The translations under genes were made by a program, and so were the position numbers. A model generated the notes under the pieces. That model saw only the letters and a program-made list of their open reading frames with translations. It did no database searches and had not been told where the DNA came from. From Flavobacterium inviolabile (lineage in GTDB: Bacteria; Bacteroidota; Bacteroidia; Flavobacteriales; Flavobacteriaceae), in NCBI RefSeq assembly GCF_013389455.1, contig NZ_CP058278.1, positions 2,108,001 to 2,172,000 on the forward strand: a DNA stretch of 64,000 bases. Reading direction: 5' to 3'. Shown here piece by piece: positions 51,964-60,830 of this stretch; the first letter of the stretch is position 1; the number at the start of each line of letters is the position of its first letter.

Positions 51964-54803
51964 CTGAAATATATTTTAAAAGTTGTTCCTTCGCCTAATG
52001 CGCTTTTAACGACAACTCTTCCACCCATAGCATCAATCTGGTTTTTAGAAATGAATAAACCGATTCCTCTTGCTTCACCGTGATTGGTGAATGTTTTGTA
52101 CATTCCGAAAAGTTTTTCTCCATTTTTTTCCAAATCAATTCCTATTCCGTTGTCTGTTATTTCTAAAACGGTTTTTCCTTCTTCCTGATACGATTTGAGG
52201 TCAATGACCGTTTGTCTGTCAGGATGTCCGTATCGAATGGCATTCGATATAAAATTAAGCAATATACTTTCCAGATAAGCAGGATTGTATTTTACTTCTA
52301 TATCATTGTTTACTTCATTCTTAATTATTACATCATTCTTTAAAATTTGTTCTCGGAGTACATCCAGTGTTTTTACTATGTATTTATTTAGGTTTAAGGG
52401 TTCAATAATAAGGTTAATATTGGTTTGAATGGTGACAACTTCATTCAGATTGTTCATGGTTTCATTAAGTACCGAAGAAACAGATTTCAGCAGCTGAATC
52501 ATTTCTTCTCTTTCTTCATCGGTATCCGCAGATTCAATCAGATTGGAGATGGATTGAATATTGCTGGTATGCGAACGCAGGTTGTGCGAAACGATATACG
52601 AGAAGTTTAAAAGACGCTTGTTCTGTTCGGTAACCAGATGGAGGGTATTGTTCAGTTCAAGCTCTGCCATTTTGGCTTTGGTAATGTCAATCATGATACC
52701 TCTCAGGTTTACGGCAATATCATTTTCGACCACAACGCTAACGATGTCACGAAGCCATACGATTTCGCCGTCTTTGCGAATCATGCGGTATTCGGAGTCG
52801 TGTTGTCTTTTTTCGTAAGTGTATCGGGAGAAATACTCGATTACCCATTCCCTGTCGTCCGGATGAACGTGGTTGATCCAGAAAGAAGGGGAGTCCAGCC
52901 ATTCTTCCGGTGTATAGCCTAAGATGTCTTCTACTTTACGGCTGATAAATGTAAAATCATAAGTATTCGGATCGCCTTCCCATACAATACCATCGATAGT
53001 GTTGATCAGGGATTCGATTTTCTGCTGCGATTTCAGAATGACTTCTTCAGAGTTTTTACGTTCCGTAATGTCCTCTGTCGATACCAGAACGCGTTCTAAA
53101 GTGCCTTCATATTCCGGTACCACGCTCCATCTGAAATGAATGTGGCGGTGCTCGTTATCCAGCAGTCTTACCTGGGAATCCCCGGTAATGTGGTTTTGTC
53201 TTTGTGTAATGGCAATTAATTGTTTGGTGAAGATAGGAATGCCTTCTTCGTCAAAAATGGTGCTTAATTTACCTTTTAATATGTTTTTGTCTTTAACGGA
53301 ATGTAAGGCCAGGCACATGTTGTTGACATCGATTACCTTAACCATGGTAAGGCAGTTCAGGACAACATCGCGGTTGTTTTTGAAATAATTCTCAACATAT
53401 TCTTTACTGGCGTCAATAAGATCCAGTTCGCTTAGATAATTTTTTACTTCGGAGAAATCTTCTTCCCATAAGGGGATAGGGGAGTTGTTGAATAAACTTT
53501 TAAAACGTTTTTCACTTCTCTTGATTCTGTCCTGTGCTTCTTTTTTGTCGGTTATATCTTCAATGATACCAATGTGTGAAGTCGGTTTTTCGCCAACAGA
53601 CCATAGCGGTGTAATGGTAACGCTTGCCCAGACAATGTTTCCGTCTTTGTGGAAGAAGCGTTTTTCAAGTCCGAATTCCCGGATGACACCTCTTTTCAGA
53701 AGCCTCATTTTTTTGAAATCATTTTCCAGATCGTTAGGATGGGTGATCATCATATAATCCATCTTGCTGATTTCGTTGGTTTCATATCCCAGCATTTGGC
53801 AAAAGCGTTCGTTGGCTTCTATGAACGTACTGGAATTGGAATCAATATGGGCAATTCCGATGGCGGCCTGTTCGAATATGGATTTGAACTTAATCTCGCT
53901 CTTCATTAAACGAAGTGCCTGAGAATGTACCAGACGCTGTAGTTCTGATGGTCTTTTTAATAAGCTTGTCGTAAATAAGCCGCAAATCAGCGAAAGCACG
54001 ATCGCCAGGATGGCTATCGGTGTTAGCTGTTTGATTAAATAGTAATTGTTTGTGGTAATCAGGTATAATTTCCAGTCTCCTTCCGGGAAGGAAACGGTCA
54101 GGTGTGTTCTTTTTCGGAAATTTTTCTTATTCGGCAAGAAGAATTCTTCTTTACCGGTATCGGTATCGGTTTTTGAGAACTGAAAGTAATATTTGTCTTT
54201 AGAGAATGCTTTGATACCGGAAGACTCCAGAAAGGTGTCAAAACGGATCACAACGGCGCAGAAGCCCCAGAATTTATTGGCTTTAAAAACCGGAAACCGT
54301 CCGATGATGCCCAATCCGCCCTGTTTTAATTCTACCGGACCGGCATAGTACATTTTACGGAGCTCAATAGCTTTTAAAGCGGATTTGTTTTTTTTTAAAG
54401 GGTCAAGGATGTTGTAATTAACAACGGCTTCATTTCCTTCTAAAGGATATACATATTTGATCACACCGCCCGGAACCAATTCGATAGCATCAATATTCGG
54501 ACTGGATTCGATGAGTTGTTTTCCTACTTCGTTAAAGTTTTTGGAATGACCGTTATCGTCAATGGTCATGGCTAACGTTAGGGTTGTGATGTAACTGTTT
54601 TTCAAAGACTGCTCAATATTCTGATGAACGACATTCAGAATACTGCTCATTTCACGCTGTTCGCTTTCTTTTATGATTTGATAACGTAGAAAAAGAATTA
54701 AATTTGAGATTAAAAATAAAAGTGTAAATACCAATATCCCAGTGGTTTTAGGTCTTGATAAAAACCAACTTATGAGAATAGTAATTTTTTTATCCAGATT
54801 CAT
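51960..54803 (-). CDS. CHASE/PAS sensor histidine kinase
   Basis: 947 aa. Membrane helix at about 17-38, extracytoplasmic CHASE-type domain at about 75-230 (PGGVIKYVYPLEGNEAVV..., GLGIIGRFPVF), second helix near 262-284, PAS domains from about 301, 429 and 594 with PAC ends, H-box VSHNLRSHTSNI near 738 and HATPase near 820-945 (YNPAYLESILLNFISNAIRYG, DNGIGID, GIGLFISK). The signal is unknown. Transfers phosphate to the overlapping receiver protein. Confidence 0.9.
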   Translation of the reverse strand: MNLDKKITILISWFLSRPKTTGILVFTLLFLISNLILFLRYQIIKESEQREMSSILNVVHQNIEQSLKNSYITTLTLAMTIDDNGHSKNFNEVGKQLIESSPNIDAIELVPGGVIKYVYPLEGNEAVVNYNILDPLKKNKSALKAIELRKMYYAGPVELKQGGLGIIGRFPVFKANKFWGFCAVVIRFDTFLESSGIKAFSKDKYYFQFSKTDTDTGKEEFFLPNKKNFRKRTHLTVSFPEGDWKLYLITTNNYYLIKQLTPIAILAIVLSLICGLFTTSLLKRPSELQRLVHSQALRLMKSEIKFKSIFEQAAIGIAHIDSNSSTFIEANERFCQMLGYETNEISKMDYMMITHPNDLENDFKKMRLLKRGVIREFGLEKRFFHKDGNIVWASVTITPLWSVGEKPTSHIGIIEDITDKKEAQDRIKRSEKRFKSLFNNSPIPLWEEDFSEVKNYLSELDLIDASKEYVENYFKNNRDVVLNCLTMVKVIDVNNMCLALHSVKDKNILKGKLSTIFDEEGIPIFTKQLIAITQRQNHITGDSQVRLLDNEHRHIHFRWSVVPEYEGTLERVLVSTEDITERKNSEEVILKSQQKIESLINTIDGIVWEGDPNTYDFTFISRKVEDILGYTPEEWLDSPSFWINHVHPDDREWVIEYFSRYTYEKRQHDSEYRMIRKDGEIVWLRDIVSVVVENDIAVNLRGIMIDITKAKMAELELNNTLHLVTEQNKRLLNFSYIVSHNLRSHTSNIQSISNLIESADTDEEREEMIQLLKSVSSVLNETMNNLNEVVTIQTNINLIIEPLNLNKYIVKTLDVLREQILKNDVIIKNEVNNDIEVKYNPAYLESILLNFISNAIRYGHPDRQTVIDLKSYQEEGKTVLEITDNGIGIDLEKNGEKLFGMYKTFTNHGEARGIGLFISKNQIDAMGGRVVVKSALGEGTTFKIYFR

Positions 54804-54920
54804 TAGAGATGCCTTTGGGGATGGGTGTTAAAACTTTATAAATTTATAAAAAATACGAATAAATGAATTAAAAAAAATGCAAAAAACTCATTATTTCACA
54901 ATAAAAGTTAGATTTGAATA

Positions 54921-54948
54921 AAAAAAAAGCTCATCTTAAAGATGAGCT
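54921..54948 (-). terminator. Terminator of tRNA-Arg
   Basis: AGCTCATCTT-A-AAGATGAGCT (54928-54948) with T8 on the minus strand, eight bases after the tRNA end. Confidence 0.85.
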
Positions 54949-54955
54949 GATATTG

Positions 54956-55029
54956 TGACCTCGACAGGATTCAAACCTGTAACCTTCTGAGCCGTAATCA
55001 GATGCGCTATTCAGTTGCGCCACGAGGCC
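54956..55029 (-). tRNA. tRNA-Arg(ACG)
   Basis: 74 bases: acceptor GGCCTCG/CGAGGTC, D stem GCGC/GCGC, anticodon stem TCTGA/TCAGA with loop TTACGGC (anticodon ACG), T stem ACAGG/CCTGT with loop TTTGAAT, discriminator A, no encoded CCA. The T loop has T instead of C at position 56, a small oddity. Own promoter and terminator. Confidence 0.95.
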
Positions 55030-55044
55030 TTGTTTTTACGGGTG

Positions 55045-55075
55045 CAAATATAGGCAATAATGTGTAACTTGCAAA
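55045..55075 (-). promoter_or_regulatory. Promoter of tRNA-Arg
   Basis: TTTG (55072-55075), 19-base spacer, TATATTTG (55045-55052) on the minus strand: a perfect Bacteroidota promoter; transcription would begin just before the tRNA. Confidence 0.85.
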
Positions 55076-55102
55076 CGAAATTGAAATAAAATTTAAAAAA
55101 AA

Positions 55103-55615
55103 ATGGCACTAAAAGAGTATGTACGTGATATTCAGGATTTTCCTAAAAAAGGAATTATTTTCAAAGATATCACTCCGTTGCTGAATAGCCCGGAAGGAAC
55201 TAAAGAATGTCTGTCAATATTGATGGAAAACCTGAAAAATAAGAAGATCGATAAAGTAATCGGAGTGGAAAGCAGGGGCTTTTTCTTTGCTACTTTGCTG
55301 GCTCATGAACTTAATGTTGGGTTTGTACCGGTCCGTAAACCCGGAAAGCTGCCTTTTACGACCATTTCGGCTTCGTATGAGCTGGAATATGGTTCGGACA
55401 ATTTAGAGATCCATACAGACGCGATAAAGAAAGGGGACAGGGTTTTGATCCATGATGATGTACTGGCGACAGGAGGCACCGCTAAAGCCGTTTGTGAGTT
55501 GGTAGAAAAGCTGGGCGGAGAAATTGTTCAGTTGAATTTCTTAATGGAGCTGCGTTTTTTAAACGGAAGGGAGAAAATTAAGCCGTATGATATTTTTGCG
55601 GCAATGGAATATTAG
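55103..55615 (+). CDS. apt: Adenine phosphoribosyltransferase
   Basis: 170 aa, normal length, with the PRPP loop VLIHDDVLATGGTA and the family start VRDIQDFPKKGIIFKDITPLL. Salvages adenine to AMP. The stop overlaps the stop of the convergent 46-aa gene by two bases. Confidence 0.96.
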   Translation: MALKEYVRDIQDFPKKGIIFKDITPLLNSPEGTKECLSILMENLKNKKIDKVIGVESRGFFFATLLAHELNVGFVPVRKPGKLPFTTISASYELEYGSDNLEIHTDAIKKGDRVLIHDDVLATGGTAKAVCELVEKLGGEIVQLNFLMELRFLNGREKIKPYDIFAAMEY

Positions 55616-55752
55616 TCCAGCGCTTTACAGGTAACATAATACCGCCAGGCAAGAATTGCCTTTTGCCAGTTGCTGGCTTTGGACAAATCCAGATTTTGTT
55701 TGCTGTAACTGGGAAGCAGTATTTTGTTTATCCGGGCTAATGCTTTGAACAT
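55612..55752 (-). CDS. 46-aa basic microprotein
   Basis: MFKALARINKILLPSYSK... to ...AWRYYVTCKALD: amphipathic, basic, with LDLSKASNWQKAIL in the middle. From memory, similar short peptides occur beside apt-like genes in Flavobacteriaceae and are sometimes mislabelled SsrA-binding protein; I cannot confirm this without a search. The frame is complete with ATG and stop and overlaps apt end to end. Confidence 0.6.
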   Translation of the reverse strand: MFKALARINKILLPSYSKQNLDLSKASNWQKAILAWRYYVTCKALD

Positions 55753-55777
55753 GAGTATGTTGTTTTTGTAAAGTTAA

Positions 55778-55816
55778 AAAAAAGACTGTCATGAATGCAT
55801 GACAGTCTTTTTTTTA
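55778..55816. terminator. Bidirectional terminator
   Basis: GACTGTCATG-AATG-CATGACAGTC with A7 before and T9 after. It ends the BlaR1-like gene on the minus strand. Confidence 0.85.
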
Positions 55817-57670
55817 GTTGTTTTTTTCTTCTTTTTGCGCTTTTTCTACACGCTTTTCGATTTCTTTCTCGCGAAGTTTGAGGGCTTTTTCTTTGGCTTT
55901 CATAGCGTCTTTTCGGAGCTCGTCTCTGTGTTTAAACATTTCGTCCCTTTTCTTGAACATTTCGTCTCTTACCTTAAATTGCTCATCTCTCTTTTTGAAC
56001 ATTTCATCTCTTTTCAGCATGGCTTCCTCTCTTGCTTTGAAAGCCTCCGCTTTTGCATTTTCTATTTCAGGTCTGATTTTTTCCATTGAAACGCGGGCAT
56101 CTTCTATGGCTTTTCGGGCAATTTCTGCAGTATCGATATCAATGTCGTCACTGTTAAAAACTTCTTCACCGTCAATAATTATCCGTGTGCTTCCTTTTTT
56201 GGAAACAACTTTACCGTCTTTAATAACCACACTGCTGCTGCTGGTTGTTGTTGTAGAGCTTCTCATCGGAGCTGGTGATGCCGGAGCAGATGGCGAAAGC
56301 GGACTTGCCGGAGAAGGCGGACTTGCCGGAGAAGGCGGGCTAGGTGGCGATGGTGGACTCGGCGGGCTTAACAGATTGTCAAACCAGGAGCTGTTATCCT
56401 CGGCATCGTCATTGTCATCGTCGCTATTTTGGGCAATCGTTTTTACACTGGTTCTTCTGTTGGGAGTGTCAGGTGTTGCATCGGTATTAAAGCCAATTTT
56501 TACTTTCCCGTTTTTGTCCGTTTTTCGGACAATACGGATAGTGGATATCGGTTCATCGTTGTCGATTTGCGTAATACCGTTATTTCCGTTGTTGTCTTTG
56601 AACTGCACTTTAATACGGGTGATTTCCCCATTCTTATTTCGTTTTATCTTGGAATATTTAAGATTGATGCCATATTCGTTTTGAAGCAGCTCGGCATTTC
56701 TTTTTAATTCTTCGTCTGTAGTATTTTTGTTTATTACTACAGTAACATTATCGGCTGTGGCAGCTTTTTCACTTTGTGCTATATGGCTTTGTTTTTCCTG
56801 TGCCAGGATTTTTACCTGGAACTGCATGATGAATAATGCCAGAAGCGGAAGGATGATTAGGTACTTCCACAAATTCCTTTTTCGGGACTGATCTTTGTTT
56901 AACATAACGATTCGTTTTTTGATTAATGATTGATAAAAATGATTGGTGATCGCAATGCACTGGGTGTGCATGGTTACTTTTACTAAGGTTTTTTGATACG
57001 CTTTTTTATCATTGACAACTTTTGTTGCTTCTGCATCGGCAATGAATTCCAGATTTTGGGCTATGGCTTTTTTGTATACCCAGATAATAGGGTTAAACCA
57101 GAAGAAAATACAGAACAGCTGCGCAATAAGCATGTCGGCCGAATGCTTTTGAATGCTGTGGATTTTCTCGTGCTCAATAATGTCTGTTAACTCGTGCTGC
57201 TGTAAAAGCTTGGAGTTGTAAACAATGTAATTAAAGAAAGAAAAAGGTGATTGGACTTTTTCCGTATCGATATAGTAAAGATTATTTTTGGTAACGGCTT
57301 TTGGTTTTTCAATTATCTGCTGTAAAGAGATGTATTCTGCTATAAAGCGGATACATAATAAAAGAATTCCGACAGCATATAATAAAATGACAATTAAATG
57401 GTAGTTAATTTGAAAATCAGGTTCACTGACCGCCGGAATTGTATTTTGTATGTATGGATGATAGGTGTCCGGGACAGTTGGAGTGCGTTCTACCCAGATA
57501 ATTTTCGTGAACGATATTAAAGGCAGCAAAACGGAAGTAAACAATCCTAATAGTAAGAACCAGCGGTTCGAATTGAAAAAAGTTTCTTTTCTCAAAAAGA
57601 TAAAATACGCCAGATAAAAAACAGCTATCAGCACTGTTACTTTTAAGATATAAATACCAAACGCTTCCAT
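55814..57670 (-). CDS. BlaR1/MecR1-like M56 membrane metalloprotease
   Basis: 618 aa. Four membrane helices (about 5-25, 36-56, 88-108, 265-285) and the zinc motif HEKIH in IIEHEKIHSIQKHSADM near residue 168, with the second site EFIADAEA. The C-terminal half differs from BlaR1: no penicillin-binding sensor; instead a periplasmic region, a low-complexity Pro/Ser/Ala stretch (about 430-470) and a coiled coil of five (R/K)RDE(M/Q)F repeats (about 560-600). It probably cleaves or inactivates the BlaI-like repressor encoded just upstream when it senses an envelope signal. Confidence 0.88.
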   Translation of the reverse strand: MEAFGIYILKVTVLIAVFYLAYFIFLRKETFFNSNRWFLLLGLFTSVLLPLISFTKIIWVERTPTVPDTYHPYIQNTIPAVSEPDFQINYHLIVILLYAVGILLLCIRFIAEYISLQQIIEKPKAVTKNNLYYIDTEKVQSPFSFFNYIVYNSKLLQQHELTDIIEHEKIHSIQKHSADMLIAQLFCIFFWFNPIIWVYKKAIAQNLEFIADAEATKVVNDKKAYQKTLVKVTMHTQCIAITNHFYQSLIKKRIVMLNKDQSRKRNLWKYLIILPLLALFIMQFQVKILAQEKQSHIAQSEKAATADNVTVVINKNTTDEELKRNAELLQNEYGINLKYSKIKRNKNGEITRIKVQFKDNNGNNGITQIDNDEPISTIRIVRKTDKNGKVKIGFNTDATPDTPNRRTSVKTIAQNSDDDNDDAEDNSSWFDNLLSPPSPPSPPSPPSPASPPSPASPLSPSAPASPAPMRSSTTTTSSSSVVIKDGKVVSKKGSTRIIIDGEEVFNSDDIDIDTAEIARKAIEDARVSMEKIRPEIENAKAEAFKAREEAMLKRDEMFKKRDEQFKVRDEMFKKRDEMFKHRDELRKDAMKAKEKALKLREKEIEKRVEKAQKEEKNN

Positions 57671-57674
57671 AAAC

Positions 57675-58034
57675 CTATTTTTTTTCGATCATGTCTAAAA
57701 TTTCACGTAATTCTTCAGCACTGATTTTTTCCTCTTTAGCAAAAAAGGAAACCATACTCTTATAGGAGTTGTTAAAATAATTCTCAATAGCATTATTCAT
57801 AAAACCTTTGCGGTAATCCTCCTTCGAGATCAGCGGGTAATATTGATGGGTATTACCAAAAGCTTTGTGGGACACATAGCCTTTCTCTTCCAGGTTTCGG
57901 ATTATGGTGGATAATGTATTGTAATGGGGCTGGTCTTCCTTAATTTCTGCAAGCACCTCTTTTACAAATGCTTTTTCCAGCATCCATAAAATGTGCATTA
58001 CTTCCTCTTCTTTGTTTGTTAACTTCTGTGTCAT
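57675..58034 (-). CDS. BlaI/MecI-type transcriptional repressor
   Basis: 119 aa winged helix (LTNKEEEVMHILWMLEKAFVKEVLAEI, YNTLSTIIRNLEEKGYVSHKAFGNTHQYYPLIS) plus a C-terminal dimerisation part. A dimeric repressor of its own operon and sometimes others; relieved by proteolysis through the M56 protein, four bases downstream. Two operator dyads lie at 58102 and 58124. Confidence 0.94.
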   Translation of the reverse strand: MTQKLTNKEEEVMHILWMLEKAFVKEVLAEIKEDQPHYNTLSTIIRNLEEKGYVSHKAFGNTHQYYPLISKEDYRKGFMNNAIENYFNNSYKSMVSFFAKEEKISAEELREILDMIEKK

Positions 58035-58083
58035 GATAAATTATTGCGATACTGTTTGCAATCCTTATTATAGTAACGCAGAA

Positions 58084-58114
58084 CAAATGTATAACTATAA
58101 ATTTAGTTTTGCAA
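58084..58114 (-). promoter_or_regulatory. Promoter of the BlaI/BlaR1-like operon
   Basis: Minus strand TTG (58112-58114), 20-base spacer, TACATTTG (58084-58091). The -33 element lies inside operator 1, so a bound repressor would block polymerase. Confidence 0.8.
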
Positions 58115-58119
58115 CTAAA
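58102..58119. promoter_or_regulatory. BlaI-type operator 1
   Basis: Dyad TTTAGTT-TTGC-AACTAAA with 7-bp arms, overlapping the -33 element. Confidence 0.75.
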
Positions 58120-58123
58120 AAAG

Positions 58124-58137
58124 TAGTTTGTAAACTA
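58124..58137. promoter_or_regulatory. BlaI-type operator 2
   Basis: Perfect dyad TAGTTT-GT-AAACTA, centred 20 bp (two helical turns) from operator 1, so two dimers could bind on the same face. Confidence 0.75.
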
Positions 58138-58201
58138 AAAAAATAGTTAAGCCGGGGTTTTGGAAGATTGAATGTGTTTTAAAATGTTGTTTTTTAGTGT
58201 T

Positions 58202-59416
58202 TTATGAATTTTCGTTTCGCAATATTTTTTGCAGCCAGATTCCGCATAAAGCTGCAATTCCGGCAAAAGTGCCCATAAAAATCCAGTTGGTATTGTAGTT
58301 GTAGCGGGATATGATCTCCATTCCGGTTTTCGAACTCATAATATGCGCAAGGCTGAAGCTCATGGTGTACAAAGCCATATAACGTCCTTCGTGTCCTTTG
58401 GGAGCACGTCCCATGGCAAAGGAATTTGAAAACGGGAAAGCAAACATTTCTCCAAAAGTGATAAAAATCATGCTGAGCACGAGTATTCCGGCCCATATAT
58501 TGAGTAACAGCAGGTAAAAGGCTATGGCAATGCATACGGAGCCATAAAAAATGATTTTTGTTTTATCCGTTTTTTTGCGTTCGAAATAACTGACCAAAGG
58601 CATTTCAAAAAAGAAGATCATCAAACCGTTAAAGGACATTAGTAATCCCGTTTGAAATTCGGAAAGGTTGAATTGCTCATGATGGTATAACGGCAGGGTT
58701 GTAAATAGCTGAAAGAATACCATGGCGGTTGCAAAACTGATAAAAAGAAACAGCCAGAAAGGACGGTCTTTAAAAACGGATTTTGCCACGGCAGGAGCAT
58801 CGTTATGACTGTGAAAAGCTTCTTTTTTCTTTTCTTTTACCAACAGGGCAAAAATGAGGATGGAAACAATACAGGAAGCACCGTCTATCCAGAAAAGCCC
58901 CTGGTAGCCGATTCCCATAATGATTAAACCGCCTAAAGCCGGTCCGGCAGCAAAGCCGAGATTTACGGCTAACCGGACTAAGGTGAGCGCGCGGGTACGG
59001 TTTTCCGGTTTGGCATAGGCACTTAACGATACAAACATTGCCGGACGAAACATATCGGCAATGATCATGATCGAAAACATGGCGAGGCACAGGCCTGCAA
59101 AGCTGGTGATAAACTGAATTACGAAAAACAGCAAACCGCTGGTGAAAAGACTGAAAATCATGATCCGGTAAAAGCCTATCTTGTCTGATAGTTTACCGCC
59201 CAGCCAGGAACCGATCATCGAACCGGCGCCAAAACAAACCATTATCCAGCCTACCTGATGGTAGTCGAAAAGCAGGTCCTCTTTTAAATACTTGGATAAA
59301 AAAGGGAGTACCATGGTTCCGGCACGGTTGATAAATGTAATTAGCGTAAGGATCCAGATCTCTCTTGAGAATCCTTTAAAGTTATTGATATAACGGGAAA
59401 AAGCCTGTTGCAGCAT
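58202..59416 (-). CDS. Major facilitator superfamily transporter
   Basis: 404 aa, 12 predicted membrane helices, loop motif GSWLGGKLSDKIGFYR between helices 2 and 3 and a second GGxLxDK-like region (ERKKTDKTKI) in the other half. Probably a drug or sugar exporter; the substrate is not predictable. Lies after the operator region of the BlaI pair and is not obviously part of that operon. Confidence 0.9.
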   Translation of the reverse strand: MLQQAFSRYINNFKGFSREIWILTLITFINRAGTMVLPFLSKYLKEDLLFDYHQVGWIMVCFGAGSMIGSWLGGKLSDKIGFYRIMIFSLFTSGLLFFVIQFITSFAGLCLAMFSIMIIADMFRPAMFVSLSAYAKPENRTRALTLVRLAVNLGFAAGPALGGLIIMGIGYQGLFWIDGASCIVSILIFALLVKEKKKEAFHSHNDAPAVAKSVFKDRPFWLFLFISFATAMVFFQLFTTLPLYHHEQFNLSEFQTGLLMSFNGLMIFFFEMPLVSYFERKKTDKTKIIFYGSVCIAIAFYLLLLNIWAGILVLSMIFITFGEMFAFPFSNSFAMGRAPKGHEGRYMALYTMSFSLAHIMSSKTGMEIISRYNYNTNWIFMGTFAGIAALCGIWLQKILRNENS

Positions 59417-59523
59417 AGCGGGTTTCTAAACATCAAATTTACAAACTAATTTATTCCGGTTTTAGTATTTTAATACGGTTTAATCGTTAAATCATGATGA
59501 ATTTTTCAGCATGGTATTTTTGA

Positions 59524-59531
59524 TTATTTTT
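59524..59531 (+). promoter_or_regulatory. -7 box for the DUF1684 gene
   Basis: TATTTTTG, an exact TAnnTTTG match 38 bases before the ATG at 59570. Confidence 0.45.
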
Positions 59532-59569
59532 GCAGCACAAAATAAATTGATTTTAAAGACTTTGAATCC

Positions 59570-60169
59570 ATGAAAGTAATAAGCGTTTTACTGATAGCGA
59601 TACTGTTCCCGGTTTTGGGTTTTTCGCAATGCGGAAAGGAAGCAGTTGAGGCGTTTCGGCAGAAAATTAATTCGGAATATGCCGATCCGGCCCATAGTCC
59701 TTTAAAAGCAAAAGATTTAAAAACATTTAAATCACTGGACTTTTTTCCAATTGATTTAGCGTATTGTGTTACAGCGAAATTCATCAGAACTACAGATGCC
59801 AAACCGTTTAATATGCCGACAACCGGTAAGCGGAAGCCGCTGTATGTGAAATACGGAGAAGTACATTTTACATTAGGGGATAAAAACTTTAAGCTGAATG
59901 TTTATCAGAACCTGGAGCTGATAAAAATGGAGCAGTATAAAAAACATTTGTTTTTACCGTTTACAGATTATACGAGTGGGGTGGAGAGTTATGGCGGCGG
60001 ACGTTATATTGATCTGGAGCTGCCGGAAACCGATATGCTGACGATTGATTTTAATCAGGCATACAACCCTTATTGTGCTTATAACGAAGGATATTCCTGC
60101 CCGATCCCGCCTCAGGAAAATGATTTGAAAACAGAAATCAAAGCCGGAGTAAAAACATTTAAAAAATAA
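59570..60169 (+). CDS. DUF1684 exported protein
   Basis: 199 aa with a signal (MKVISVLLIAILFPVLGFSQ). The conserved C-terminal block GGRYIDLELPE..., TIDFNQAYNPYCAYNEGYSCPIPPQENDL is the DUF1684 signature. Function unknown. The stop overlaps the start of the tatD-like gene (TAATG). Confidence 0.9.
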   Translation: MKVISVLLIAILFPVLGFSQCGKEAVEAFRQKINSEYADPAHSPLKAKDLKTFKSLDFFPIDLAYCVTAKFIRTTDAKPFNMPTTGKRKPLYVKYGEVHFTLGDKNFKLNVYQNLELIKMEQYKKHLFLPFTDYTSGVESYGGGRYIDLELPETDMLTIDFNQAYNPYCAYNEGYSCPIPPQENDLKTEIKAGVKTFKK

Positions 60170-60813
60170 TGTTCTATAACCTTCATACGCATAAAGCTTC
60201 CGGTGCTGCCAATGTTTTGGAAATTGTCAACCAGTATCCGAATGAATTTGACGCGACGGCACAGTGCTTTTCCATCGGGATTCATCCGTGGCATATTCAT
60301 TTGGAACGCCTGGATCAGGATCTGGCAGTAATAGCAGAAAAATTGCAGTGGGATAACTGCCTGGCTTTGGGAGAATGCGGATTAGATAAAAGAATTGAAA
60401 CGGATCTGAAGACACAGATAACCGTTTTTGAAAAGCAGCTGGAACTGGCCAGACATTTTCAGAAACCGGTTATACTGCATTGTGTGGCCGCCTATCAGGA
60501 GGTGATTGCAATTAAAAAACGCATGCAGCTCACGGTGCCGATGGTTATACATGGTTTTTCAAAAAATTACCAGGTGGCAAAATCATTACTGGACAACGGA
60601 TTTTACCTGTCTTTTGGAAAATACCTGCTGCGCAATCCGGAATTAGCGGCTGTTTTTAAGCAAATACCGGACGACCGTATTTTTATGGAAACCGATATGG
60701 TGGAAGAAACCATTTTTGAGGTATATCAGAAAGCGGAGGAGATAAAACAGTATGCTGTTACCGAAATAGTGGCCCGTAATTTTGAGAACGTATTTAATAG
60801 TAACAATAAATAA
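60169..60813 (+). CDS. TatD-family hydrolase, short form
   Basis: 214 aa, shorter than usual (about 255). Metal site H6-T-H8 (NLHTHKA), E in LGECGLDKR, H in VILHC, H in VIHGFSKN and D in METDMVEE are present. A metal-dependent nuclease family with 3'-exonuclease members; the exact substrate is open. Coupled to the DUF1684 gene by overlap. Confidence 0.88.
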   Translation: MFYNLHTHKASGAANVLEIVNQYPNEFDATAQCFSIGIHPWHIHLERLDQDLAVIAEKLQWDNCLALGECGLDKRIETDLKTQITVFEKQLELARHFQKPVILHCVAAYQEVIAIKKRMQLTVPMVIHGFSKNYQVAKSLLDNGFYLSFGKYLLRNPELAAVFKQIPDDRIFMETDMVEETIFEVYQKAEEIKQYAVTEIVARNFENVFNSNNK

Positions 60814-60830
60814 GATTAAAAAAGAAATAA

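Noticed and set aside
56270..56370. Simple-sequence repeat as a mobile or regulatory repeat
   Set aside because: It is coding low-complexity DNA for the Pro/Ser/Ala linker of the M56 protein.
58194..58535. 113-codon frame within the MFS gene
   Set aside because: Shadow frame rich in His and Cys; the MFS frame carries the conserved helices.
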